From positions 1 to 64,000 of the forward strand of contig DVNB01000049.1 of the NCBI GenBank assembly GCA_018714695.1: a stretch of 64,000 bases of DNA, given 5' to 3'. Below the pieces are notes generated by a model. It was not told the DNA's origin. It was given only the letters and a program-made list of their open reading frames with translations, and made no database searches. Shown here piece by piece: positions 38,872 to 48,185 of this stretch. The stretch comes from Candidatus Ornithomonoglobus merdipullorum. GTDB taxonomy: Bacteria; Bacillota; Clostridia; UBA1381. Both the position numbers and the translations under genes were made by a program. Position 1 is the first letter of the stretch. Each line of letters starts with the position of its first letter.

Positions 38872-39786
38872 ATGTCAGACGATATAAATTTACCGCAGGG
38901 ACCCGAATTACTGATCTGTGAAAATCCGAACAGGATCCTTCCGTTTTATGTTACAGAGCTCGGCTGTTCAAAATGCGAGCGCGGCCGGTTTGAACGGAAC
39001 GGCTGTGACGGCTACTTGCTGATATTCGCACTTGAAGGCAGCTGCACGATCACGGCGGGCAAAAACACCGTAAGCCTGCATAAGAACAATATGCTCCTGT
39101 TAAACAGTCTCAGCGGCTGCCGCTGTGCACCTGAGGATCCGGACGCGTGTTTTCTGTGGATGCAGCTCGACGGCACCGGCGTTCGCTCCTATGCCGGACT
39201 TTTAGGTGAAATAAACTGCGGCGAGATACCTGTAATGTTCCGGGGCAACATCATAGACGATATAAATTACATAGCGCTCATGGCACAGCGCAGCGATCTT
39301 ATAAGTATGGTGCAGATCTCAAACACGCTTTCGGAAATATTGAGCACGCTTCTGACTCAGCGTCTCTCTTCACAGCTTGCGGCGTCAAAGAACAGCTCGC
39401 ACTATGACGACATACATTCCGCCGTGGAATACATCCGCGCCAACTACCGCAGTGACATAAGCCTGAATGACATAACCGCGCACGTGAACATCTCCAAATA
39501 CTACTTCATCCGCCTGTTTAAGGAGCAAATGGGGATGACGCCGTATGAGTACATGATAAACTACAGGATCTACCGCGCAAAGCTCCTGCTTCGCTCAACG
39601 GACGAATCGGTAAACAAAATTGCATCACGCATCGGTTTTTCGTCTCCGAGCAATTTCATACGTCACTTCAAAAAAGCCGAGGGCGTATCCCCGGCGGGCT
39701 ACAGACGCGGCTTTTCCGCCGATGATGCGCATGACCGCTCCGCCGCAGCGGCAAAAAAACCGCATACAGCAAAGACGGCCACATAA
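38872..39786 (+). CDS. AraC family transcriptional regulator
   Basis: C-terminal double HTH: ITAHVNISKYYFIRLFKEQMGMTPYEYMINYRI...IASRIGFSSPSNFIRHFKKAEGVSPAGYR. Confidence 0.93.
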   Translation: MSDDINLPQGPELLICENPNRILPFYVTELGCSKCERGRFERNGCDGYLLIFALEGSCTITAGKNTVSLHKNNMLLLNSLSGCRCAPEDPDACFLWMQLDGTGVRSYAGLLGEINCGEIPVMFRGNIIDDINYIALMAQRSDLISMVQISNTLSEILSTLLTQRLSSQLAASKNSSHYDDIHSAVEYIRANYRSDISLNDITAHVNISKYYFIRLFKEQMGMTPYEYMINYRIYRAKLLLRSTDESVNKIASRIGFSSPSNFIRHFKKAEGVSPAGYRRGFSADDAHDRSAAAAKKPHTAKTAT

Positions 39787-39832
39787 CGTGACCGTCTTTA
39801 CTGCTTATTATATCAATCAAAGAGTGTATCCT

Positions 39833-41881
39833 TTAATCCTTCGACGAAGCTATTATCTTGTTCGCAACGTCCATCGGCGCCTGCTCGTAGCGCACGAACT
39901 CGAATGTGAACGTTCCGCGTCCGCCGCTCATAGCTCTGAGATCCGTTGCATACTTGTGCATCTCAGACATCGGCACCTCAGCCTCGACCAGATTGAGACC
40001 TTCCTTATCGCTTTCGCCCATGCCCATTATCCTTCCGCGGCGCTTGTTGATATCGCCTATAACGTCTCCCATTATGTTCTCGGGAACGTAGCTCTTGAGA
40101 TAGCCTATCGGCTCAAGAATAACGGGACCTGCCTGCTTAAGGCCTTCCTTATACGCTATCGACGCCGCCGTTTTGAACGCCATCTCCGACGAATCTACCG
40201 GATGATACGAACCGTCAAGCAGCGTCGCCTTCAGATTCACTACCGGATAACCCGCCAGAACGCCCTTTGCACAGCTCTCCTGCAAGCCCTTCTCTATAGC
40301 CGGGAAATAGTTTTTCGGAACGCTTCCGCCGAATACCTTCTCCTCAAACATGAGTTCCTCGGTAAGTCCCGGTGAAAATTCGATCTTTACATGTCCGTAC
40401 TGACCGTGTCCGCCCGACTGCTTCTTGTGTTTTCCTTCAACGACAGCCGTCTTTGTTATCGTCTCTCTGTAAGGAGTTATCGGCTCCTCAAGTATAACAT
40501 TTACGCCATACTTGTTCTTTAGCTTGCTCACGATAACGTCGATGTGCTGCTCACCCTGACCGTTTATGAGAGTCTGCTTCGTTTCAGCATTGTTCGTTAC
40601 CGTAAATGTCGGATCCTCGTCCATGAGCTTCGTAAGACCGCTTATGATCTTTTCCTCGTCGCCCTTTGCCGCAGGCTTTACCGCCATTGAAAGCACGGGC
40701 GGCGGGAACTCTATACCCGTGAGGATTATATCCTTATTCTTATCGCAGAGAGTATCTCCCGTCTTTGTGAATTCAAGCTTTGTCACGCAGCCTATGTCAC
40801 CGGCCTTTACGGACTTGACCTCGGTCTGCTTCTTTCCGCAAAGCGTATATACCTTTCCGATCCTCTCACTTTCACCCTTATTCGGATTATAATATGTGCT
40901 GTCCGCCTTTATCTCGCCGGAATATACTCTGAATATCGACATCTTGCCTACATACGGGTCTGCTATGGTCTTGAATACCACCGCAGCCGTTGTCTCTGTC
41001 TCGGACTGGACAAGCTCTACAGGCTCGGCATTGTCGCGCTTTCTGCCCACCTCTTTTATCTCCGAAGGTGAGGGCAGATATTTTCCTATACCGTCCATAA
41101 GGCTCCTCACGCCTATGTTGTCCTGACCGCTTCCGCAGTAAACAGGATAAATGCTTCCGTCCTTTACGCCCTTTCTTATAGCCTGCTTGATCTCATCGAA
41201 CGTGAACTCCTCCTCATTGAAGTATTTCACCATGAGCTCCTCGTCAGTGCTCGCTACCGCCTCCATGATCATCTCACGAAGCGGCGCAACCACCTCAGCC
41301 ATTCCCTCCGGAACCGGTATGTCAACTCTCTCCTTGCCCTCATAGCGGCGTGCCGTCATATCTACTATATCAACAAATCCTTTAAATTCATCGCCCTCGC
41401 GTATCGGGTATACGAACGGCGTTACAGCCTTTCCGAATACCGCCTTCATCTCCTCAAGCGTCTTCTCATAGCTTGCACGGTTATCGTCTATCTTGTTTAC
41501 GAAAAACATTATGGGAATATCCTTCGTCTTGGCATATTTATACACCTGCTCGGTTCCCACGGAAACTCCGCTCCTGCCGCTCAGAACAACAAGCGCCGAA
41601 TCGGCTGCTCTTACTCCCGCTTTCACATCGCCCGCAAAGTCAAAATATCCCGGCGTATCTATAACGTTATATTTCATCCCCTTCCAATTGAGAGGCGCTA
41701 CTGCCGTATTTATCGAGAATTTTCTCTTTATCTCCTCGCTGTCATAGTCCGTAACGGTCGTCCCGTCCGCAACGCTTCCCAAGCGCTTCGTTTCTCCGGC
41801 ATTGAAAAGCATCGCCTCTGTAAGAGTGGTCTTTCCGCATTTTCCATGACCCATAACGGCAATATTTCTGATATTCTCCAT
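39833..41881 (-). CDS. Elongation factor G-like translational GTPase
   Basis: GHGKCGKTTLTEAMLFNAG, DTPGYFDFAGDV, VNKIDDNRASY; full EF-G-like C-terminus. Confidence 0.92.
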   Translation of the reverse strand: MENIRNIAVMGHGKCGKTTLTEAMLFNAGETKRLGSVADGTTVTDYDSEEIKRKFSINTAVAPLNWKGMKYNVIDTPGYFDFAGDVKAGVRAADSALVVLSGRSGVSVGTEQVYKYAKTKDIPIMFFVNKIDDNRASYEKTLEEMKAVFGKAVTPFVYPIREGDEFKGFVDIVDMTARRYEGKERVDIPVPEGMAEVVAPLREMIMEAVASTDEELMVKYFNEEEFTFDEIKQAIRKGVKDGSIYPVYCGSGQDNIGVRSLMDGIGKYLPSPSEIKEVGRKRDNAEPVELVQSETETTAAVVFKTIADPYVGKMSIFRVYSGEIKADSTYYNPNKGESERIGKVYTLCGKKQTEVKSVKAGDIGCVTKLEFTKTGDTLCDKNKDIILTGIEFPPPVLSMAVKPAAKGDEEKIISGLTKLMDEDPTFTVTNNAETKQTLINGQGEQHIDVIVSKLKNKYGVNVILEEPITPYRETITKTAVVEGKHKKQSGGHGQYGHVKIEFSPGLTEELMFEEKVFGGSVPKNYFPAIEKGLQESCAKGVLAGYPVVNLKATLLDGSYHPVDSSEMAFKTAASIAYKEGLKQAGPVILEPIGYLKSYVPENIMGDVIGDINKRRGRIMGMGESDKEGLNLVEAEVPMSEMHKYATDLRAMSGGRGTFTFEFVRYEQAPMDVANKIIASSKD

Positions 41882-42189
41882 ATAATTTTTCCTCCTTGTA
41901 AGCGCCGCCCGCGGAATAAGCAGCCGCCGCGGCAATATTTATTTACGTTCAACAGCCGGTGCGGATGCCGCAAACGGCTCATACTATATATATACCACAA
42001 AGATTTTGAGATAAACAACGATTTATATGTCATTATGCACTAAATATAAATTGCATCTTTGTATATTATATATAACACACATTGAAATCCTACGATTTTT
42101 TTCAAAAAAGTCTTTATTTTTCCCGCATTATATGATATACTGTATGTATAGCGCTCAGGCGCGACAAAAAGACAGAGGAGGTATTGTCA

Positions 42190-42333
42190 ATGAAACACGT
42201 TAAGACCTTGAACAAGGCTAACCTTAAGAAGACAGCCGTTATGGGCGGCTGCGGCGAATGCCAGACTTCCTGCCAGTCGGCTTGCAAGACTTCTTGCACG
42301 GTTGCAAACCAGAAGTGTGAGCATGCCGAATAA
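42190..42333 (+). CDS. SCIFF ranthipeptide precursor (six cysteines in forty-five)
   Basis: 47-aa ORF MKHVKTLNKANLKKTAVMGGCGECQTSCQSACKTSCTVANQKCEHAE with six Cys; GAGGAGG SD; next to rSAM maturase; absent from supplied ORF track because of length. Confidence 0.95.
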   Translation: MKHVKTLNKANLKKTAVMGGCGECQTSCQSACKTSCTVANQKCEHAE

Positions 42334-42454
42334 GCCGGCTTTCGCTCTGTCGGCATGACGGAGCATAAACGGCGCAGCGCTTGGCGTACGGTATCACCGC
42401 GCGCCGGGCGTATTATTTTGACCAAAAATTTTGATTTGAAAGGATCGGATCGGA

Positions 42455-43825
42455 TTGATACATAAATATAAAATGTTTGATATGGACATAGTTCTGGACA
42501 TATACTCGGGGGCTGTCCATGTTGTTGACGACTGTGTTTACGATATGCTGGACTACTTATTGGAGCCGTTCACTCCGGAGAGCGAATGCCCGGCGTTTAT
42601 ATCGGATGAGCTGTCAAGGAAATACTCACCTGAGGACATAGCCGAGAGCTATGCGGAGATCTGTGAGCTGTACAAAAACGGTCAGCTGTTCTCGGAGGAC
42701 ACCTATGAAGATTTCGCAAAGAACTGGAACAAACAGAGCGTTGTAAAGGCGCTTTGCCTGCATATCGCTCACGACTGTAACCTGCGCTGCAAATACTGCT
42801 TTGCGGGAACCGGCGAATATCACGGCGCGCGCGGCATGATGAGCGCCGAAACAGGCAAAAAGGCTATCGATTTTGTTATCAAAAACAGCGGAACAAGAAA
42901 AAATATTGAAATAGACTACTTCGGCGGCGAGCCCTTGATGAACTTCAACGTTGTCAAGGAGATAACGGAATACGCCAAGGAGCAGGCCGCAAAGCACGGC
43001 AAGAATTTCAGATTCACCGTTACTACAAACGGTATCCTGCTTGACGAGGACAAGAAAAAATATATAAACGAGAACATGTCAAACGTAGTCCTCAGCATCG
43101 ACGGCAGAAAAGAGGTAAACGACCGCATGCGCCCGAGAGTTGACGGCAGCGGAACATACGATGCTATACTTCCGAAATTCATAGACATGGCTGAGAGCCG
43201 CAGCCAGGATAATTACTATGTCCGCGGCACGTTCACAGCATTCAACAAGGATTTCGCAAACGACGTTATACACCTTGCCGATCTCGGCTTCAAGCAGACG
43301 AGCGTTGAGCCTGTAGTCGCGCCGGAGGATGAGGAATACGCCCTTACCGAAAAGGATCTCCCCGAGATCTTTGACCAGTACGAAAAGCTCGCCGCTGAGT
43401 ACCTCAAGCGCTGGAAGGAAGGGAATTGGTTCAACTTCTTCCACTTCATGATCGACCTTGATCAGGGTCCGTGCGCAATAAAGCGTCTTTCAGGCTGCGG
43501 CGCGGGTCACGAATATCTTGCGGTAGCCGCGGACGGCGACCTTTATCCCTGCCACCAGTTCGTCGGCAACAAGGATTTCCTTATGGGAAATGTATACGAG
43601 GGTAAGCTTGACGAAAAGATAAGAAAGTATTTTGAGGATTCAAATATCTATACAAAGGACAAGTGCCGTAACTGCTTCGCAAAATTCTACTGCAGCGGAG
43701 GATGCAGCGCGAACGCTTTCAACTTCAACGGTGATATAAACAAGCCCTATGAGCTTGCCTGCGAGATGGAGAAAAAGCGTGTTGAATGCGCAATAGCGGT
43801 TGAAGCAGCAAAGAAGCTTGGCTGA
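42455..43825 (+). CDS. SCIFF maturase, radical SAM/SPASM thioether-forming peptide maturase (TTG start)
   Basis: MIHKYKMFDMDIVLDIYSGAVHVVDD N-terminus; HDCNLRCKYCFA CxxxCxxC; SPASM CRNCFAKFYCSGGCSANA. Confidence 0.95.
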   Translation: MIHKYKMFDMDIVLDIYSGAVHVVDDCVYDMLDYLLEPFTPESECPAFISDELSRKYSPEDIAESYAEICELYKNGQLFSEDTYEDFAKNWNKQSVVKALCLHIAHDCNLRCKYCFAGTGEYHGARGMMSAETGKKAIDFVIKNSGTRKNIEIDYFGGEPLMNFNVVKEITEYAKEQAAKHGKNFRFTVTTNGILLDEDKKKYINENMSNVVLSIDGRKEVNDRMRPRVDGSGTYDAILPKFIDMAESRSQDNYYVRGTFTAFNKDFANDVIHLADLGFKQTSVEPVVAPEDEEYALTEKDLPEIFDQYEKLAAEYLKRWKEGNWFNFFHFMIDLDQGPCAIKRLSGCGAGHEYLAVAADGDLYPCHQFVGNKDFLMGNVYEGKLDEKIRKYFEDSNIYTKDKCRNCFAKFYCSGGCSANAFNFNGDINKPYELACEMEKKRVECAIAVEAAKKLG

Positions 43826-43835
43826 AACGCTTTAC

Positions 43836-44184
43836 GGGAGTGGTTACTATTCACAGTAAATGTGAGCCACAATGGACCACTCCTTGACCCCCTCCGAATT
43901 TATCGCGCTGCGCGCGAATAAATTCGGGCAAGGGGGTTCAACACCGGCGGTGTTGAGGGGGTCCGAGCGCCGCTTTAACTATGCTGCACAATGTAAGCTA
44001 CGTGCGGAACCGTGTTGTAGTTGTGCTCTGTGTCACTTCAGCTTAAGACGGCATCGTGACCCCCCGAAACGCTAGCGCGCTTCGACCCCCTTGCCCAAAT
44101 CCGACACGTCGGATTTGGAGGGAGGTCAAGGCTGTGCAAATTGGCACAGTTGTTTCTAATCGACTGTGAATAGTAACCGGGAGT
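43836..44184. mobile_element. MITE-like non-autonomous element (43842-44178) flanked by GGGAGT direct repeats
   Basis: Perfect 16-bp TIRs GGTTACTATTCACAGT / ACTGTGAATAGTAACC; 6-bp duplicates GGGAGT at 43836-43841 and 44179-44184; extensive internal palindromes. Confidence 0.85.
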
Positions 44185-44192
44185 GATGCTCT

Positions 44193-44822
44193 TTGAAACA
44201 AAATTATCAGATCATCCTCGATAAAAAGCTCGAGGAAATTGTAAATTCGGGTGTGAAGCCGAGACTTCTGCTTCACGCCTGCTGCGCTCCGTGCTCAAGC
44301 TATGTTCTTGAGTATCTTAACCGCTATTTTGATATTACCGTGTTCTTCTTTAACCCGAATATAACCGAAAAAGATGAATACGAAAAGCGCTCGGCTGAGC
44401 TAAGGCGACTCATCTCGGAGCTTCCGCACGAAAACAGCATAGCTTTCCTTGACGGCGGCTATTCCCCCGAGGAATTTGAGATGATTGCAAAAGGGCTTGA
44501 AAATGAGCCGGAAGGCGGAGCAAGATGCATGAAATGCTACAGACTGCGTCTTGAACACACCGCACGCACGGCAGCCGAAGGGAGCTTTGATTTCTTCACC
44601 ACCACGCTCTCGATAAGTCCGCACAAGAATGCGCAGGCTTTGAATTCCATAGGCGCGGACGCAGCCGAAAAATACGGCTCAAACTGGCTTTATTCCGATT
44701 TCAAAAAGAAAAACGGCTACAAGCGCTCCTGTGAGCTCTCAGCCGTCTATGGTCTCTACCGTCAGAACTACTGCGGCTGCGAATACTCAAAGCGCGAGGC
44801 TGAGCTGCGCAGCACCGAATGA
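44193..44822 (+). CDS. queH: Epoxyqueuosine reductase QueH (TTG start)
   Basis: LLHACCAPCSSYVLEYL...GGARCMKCYRLRLEHTA...TTTLSISPHKNAQ...YRQNYCGCEYS. Confidence 0.95.
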   Translation: MKQNYQIILDKKLEEIVNSGVKPRLLLHACCAPCSSYVLEYLNRYFDITVFFFNPNITEKDEYEKRSAELRRLISELPHENSIAFLDGGYSPEEFEMIAKGLENEPEGGARCMKCYRLRLEHTARTAAEGSFDFFTTTLSISPHKNAQALNSIGADAAEKYGSNWLYSDFKKKNGYKRSCELSAVYGLYRQNYCGCEYSKREAELRSTE

Positions 44823-44826
44823 AAAT

Positions 44827-44880
44827 AATGGGATGCCGCAAAGCACATATGTGCGCTGCAGCATCCCATTATTTTTATAT
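44827..44880. terminator. Bidirectional terminator between convergent queH and leuB
   Basis: AATGGGATGC...GCATCCCATT with flanking A/T-rich tract; inner GCACATATGTGC palindrome. Confidence 0.75.
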
Positions 44881-45936
44881 ATTTTCCGCTATAAGCTCTG
44901 CCATCCTTGCACAGCCTACCGCATTCATACCTTCACTCATAATGTCCGGCGTTCTGCAGCCCATATCGAGTACCTTGTCAACGGCATCGTTTATTGCCTT
45001 TGACTCCTCGATAAGACCGAACGACATCTCAAGCATCATAGCCGCCGAAAGTATGGTCGCAACCGGATTTGCCTTGTCCTGACCGGCAATATCGGGCGCC
45101 GAACCGTGTATCGGCTCATACATTCCGCACTTCGTTGCGCCAAGCGATGCGGACGGAAGCATTCCTATAGATCCCGCTATTGCTGATGAAAGATCTGAAA
45201 GGATGTCTCCGAAAATGTTCGAGGTAACGATAACATCAAACTGAGCAGGATTTATCGCGAGCTGCATTGCGGCGTTGTCAACGTACATATGCGAAAGCTC
45301 AACCTCCGGATATTCCTTCGAAAGCTCTGTCATCGTCTTTCTCCAGAGCTTTGACGAATCGAGAACGTTCGCCTTGTCTACCGATACCACGCGCTTTTTG
45401 CGCAGCATCGCCGTTTCGAACGCGATCCTGCCGATCCTCTCGATCTCCTCAATGCTGTAGCGCTCTTCGTCACTCGCCCATGAACCGTCCTCAGCGGTGT
45501 GTCTCTCACCGAAATAGATACCGCCCGTGAGCTCGCGAACCACCATAACGTTGAGTCCGTCCTTGAGCTTCTCATCCTTCAGCGGCGACGCGTCCTTGAG
45601 CTGCGGCTTTAGGATGGACGGTCTCAGATTCGAATAGAGCCCGAGCGCCTTTCTTATGCCCAGAAGTCCCTTCTCCGGTCTCTCCTTGCAGTTATCCCAT
45701 TTCGGTCCGCCGACAGCACCCAGAAGCACGCTGTCCGAAGCCTTGCATATGTCCACAGTCTCCTGCGGAAGCGGCGTGCCGAACTTGTCTATCGCGCATC
45801 CGCCCATGTATACGTCCGTATATTCAAACCTGTGTCCGTATTTATCCGCGACCGCGTCAAGCACCTTTACGGCGCCGTTTACGATCTCCGGACCTATGCC
45901 GTCACCTTTTATAAGTGCGATCTTAAATTCACTCAT
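44875..45936 (-). CDS. leuB: 3-isopropylmalate dehydrogenase
   Basis: [51 protein letters not shown]. Confidence 0.97.
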   Translation of the reverse strand: MSEFKIALIKGDGIGPEIVNGAVKVLDAVADKYGHRFEYTDVYMGGCAIDKFGTPLPQETVDICKASDSVLLGAVGGPKWDNCKERPEKGLLGIRKALGLYSNLRPSILKPQLKDASPLKDEKLKDGLNVMVVRELTGGIYFGERHTAEDGSWASDEERYSIEEIERIGRIAFETAMLRKKRVVSVDKANVLDSSKLWRKTMTELSKEYPEVELSHMYVDNAAMQLAINPAQFDVIVTSNIFGDILSDLSSAIAGSIGMLPSASLGATKCGMYEPIHGSAPDIAGQDKANPVATILSAAMMLEMSFGLIEESKAINDAVDKVLDMGCRTPDIMSEGMNAVGCARMAELIAENI

Positions 45937-45955
45937 TTTCCCAAACTCCTTACCG

Positions 45956-46447
45956 TCACATTTTTCCCGAGCTTATGTAATTCACAAGCCCGCCGGCGTT
46001 TATAAGCTCCTGCATGAACTGAGGGAACGCCGCCGCCTGATATTCTCTGCCCTTTGTCTCGTTCGTTATAACGCCGGTGTCAAAGTTTATTGACACGGTA
46101 TCACCATTGTCTATATCCTTTGCCGCCTCCGGACACTCAAGTATCGGCAAACCTATATTGAGCGAGTTTCTGAAGAATATCCTCGCAAAGCTTTCCGCTA
46201 TTACGCAGGAAATGCCGCTTGCCTTTATCGCTATAGGAGCGTGCTCGCGCGACGAACCGCAGCCGAAATTCGCACCTCCGACCATTATGTCGCCTTCACG
46301 AACTTTATTCACAAAATCCTTGTCTATATCCTCCATGCAGTGCTTGGCAAGCTCCTCCGGCAAGGAGGTATTTAAATAACGAGCCGGGATTATTACATCC
46401 GTATCTATATTGTCTCCGTATTTTATGACTGTACCTTTTGCGTTCAT
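45956..46447 (-). CDS. leuD: 3-isopropylmalate dehydratase small subunit
   Basis: [33 protein letters not shown]. Confidence 0.96.
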   Translation of the reverse strand: MNAKGTVIKYGDNIDTDVIIPARYLNTSLPEELAKHCMEDIDKDFVNKVREGDIMVGGANFGCGSSREHAPIAIKASGISCVIAESFARIFFRNSLNIGLPILECPEAAKDIDNGDTVSINFDTGVITNETKGREYQAAAFPQFMQELINAGGLVNYISSGKM

Positions 46448-46461
46448 TACTGTTCCTCCCC

Positions 46462-47724
46462 TCACATAACTTCTTCCGGTGCCGTGATCTTACCTGTCAG
46501 AGCGCTCGCCGCCGCAACCTCAGGGCTTGCAAGATAGACCTCGCTCTCAACATGACCCATTCTTCCGATAAAGTTTCTGTTTGTCGTGGAAACGCATCTC
46601 TCGCCTGCGGCAAGTATGCCCATATGGCCTCCGAGACACGGTCCGCATGTGGGAGCGGAAATAACGCATCCCGCCTCTACAAGCGCAGAGAGAGTGCCGT
46701 CCTTGAGCGCGTCAAGATATATCTTCTGTGTTGCCGGGAATATTATTACCCTAACACCCTTCTTCACCTTACGCCCCTTCATGATCGCAGCGGCACGCTG
46801 AAGATCCGAAAGGCGTCCGTTTGTACATGAACCTATCACGACCTGATCGATCGTCACATCGCCCCAGTTCTCCGGAGTTCGCGCATTCTCGGGAAGATGC
46901 GGGAATGCGACCGTATGCGGCACCTGTGAGAGATCGATGTCTATTACCTGCGAATACTCCGCATCCTCATCCGCCGTAAACTCGACGAATTCTCTGTCGG
47001 AATGCTCCTTCATATATTCGCGCGTAAGCTCGTCCACCTCAAAAATACCGTTCTTTGCACCCGCCTCTATGGCCATGTTCGCAACCGTGAAGCGGTCATC
47101 CATAGTAAGCGTATGCATTCCGGGACCCGTAAACTCCATAGACTTGTACAGAGCACCGTCAACGCCTATCATTCCGATTATATGAAGAATGAGGTCCTTA
47201 CCGCTTACATACGGTCTGAGCTCACCCGTAAGGTTGAATTTTATAGCCTCCGGGACCTTGAACCATGCCTTGCCTGTTGCCATTCCGGCCGCCATGTCCG
47301 TAGAGCCTACGCCTGTCGAGAACGCGCCGAGCGCGCCGTATGTACAGGTATGCGAATCCGCGCCTATAACCACGTCACCGGCAACAACAAGTCCCTTCTC
47401 CGGCAGCAGTGCGTGCTCTATTCCGACCTCACCGACCTCAAAATAATTCAGAATATCATTGTCGAGCGCGAACGTTCTTACCGTCTTGGCCTGCTCCGCC
47501 GACTTTATATCCTTGTTCGGAGTGAAGTGGTCAGGCACAAGCGCGATCTTTGTCTTATCGAAAACGGAAGCCTTTCCGAATTTCTCAAATTCACGTATCG
47601 CCACAGGCGCCGTTATATCATTTCCGAGCACAAGGTTCAGTTTTGCCATAATGAGATCGCCCGCCTTGACCGAATCAAGTCCCGCCGCTTTGGCAAGGAT
47701 CTTTTGTGTCATGGTCATTCCCAT
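46462..47724 (-). CDS. leuC: 3-isopropylmalate dehydratase large subunit
   Basis: [50 protein letters not shown]. Confidence 0.97.
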   Translation of the reverse strand: MGMTMTQKILAKAAGLDSVKAGDLIMAKLNLVLGNDITAPVAIREFEKFGKASVFDKTKIALVPDHFTPNKDIKSAEQAKTVRTFALDNDILNYFEVGEVGIEHALLPEKGLVVAGDVVIGADSHTCTYGALGAFSTGVGSTDMAAGMATGKAWFKVPEAIKFNLTGELRPYVSGKDLILHIIGMIGVDGALYKSMEFTGPGMHTLTMDDRFTVANMAIEAGAKNGIFEVDELTREYMKEHSDREFVEFTADEDAEYSQVIDIDLSQVPHTVAFPHLPENARTPENWGDVTIDQVVIGSCTNGRLSDLQRAAAIMKGRKVKKGVRVIIFPATQKIYLDALKDGTLSALVEAGCVISAPTCGPCLGGHMGILAAGERCVSTTNRNFIGRMGHVESEVYLASPEVAAASALTGKITAPEEVM

Positions 47725-47815
47725 GTAGTATCAACCCTTTCATAAATAAAATCATAGTCTGAATAATTATACCACATTTCGCGCGATTAGTAAATAGTTT
47801 TTGAAAATATTTTTG

Positions 47816-48124
47816 TTACCGTGCCGCAATATTGTACCGCTCCATTATGACACGTCCTTTTTCATCAAATTCCACGCCGTCGCGCTCCAGAAGCTCCCGC
47901 TGCACACCCTCGCCGCCGAATGCGAAGCCGGGCGCGGGCCTGCCCTCACGGTTTACTACCCTGTAGCACGGTATCCCCTCCGGGTCCGGATTTTTGTGCA
48001 GCGCGTTCCCTACCGCGCGCGCCCAGCCCGGATTTCCTGCCATTGCGGCTACCTGCTTATACGTCGCAACGCGTCCCTTCGGTATCTTCTTTACCGCCTC
48101 GTATATTTTCTCATATGTGCTCAT
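47816..48124 (-). CDS. MGMT family protein (alkyltransferase-like) with PCYR active-site variant
   Basis: IPKGRVATYKQVAAMAG...RAVGNALHKNP...IPCYRVVNREG. Confidence 0.9.
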   Translation of the reverse strand: MSTYEKIYEAVKKIPKGRVATYKQVAAMAGNPGWARAVGNALHKNPDPEGIPCYRVVNREGRPAPGFAFGGEGVQRELLERDGVEFDEKGRVIMERYNIAAR

Positions 48125-48185
48125 TGGTTCCTCCCCGTATCACAAAAGGGGAGCAGTCTTGTCCCCGCTCCCCCTGTCGTTTATT

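Noticed and set aside
39833-41881. EF-G-like GTPase as a tetracycline-resistance ribosomal protection protein
   Set aside because: Sequence follows the EF-G-like (EF-G2-type) paralogue pattern; no specific Tet(M)-type evidence and no mobile context.
43872-44075. 67-aa ORF within the MITE-like element
   Set aside because: Runs through palindromic arms, with no RBS or protein-like composition; more likely non-coding.
47725-47815. Possible T-box leader upstream of leuC
   Set aside because: Only about 90 nt of spacer with no T-box sequence (TGGNACCGCG-like) or terminator visible.
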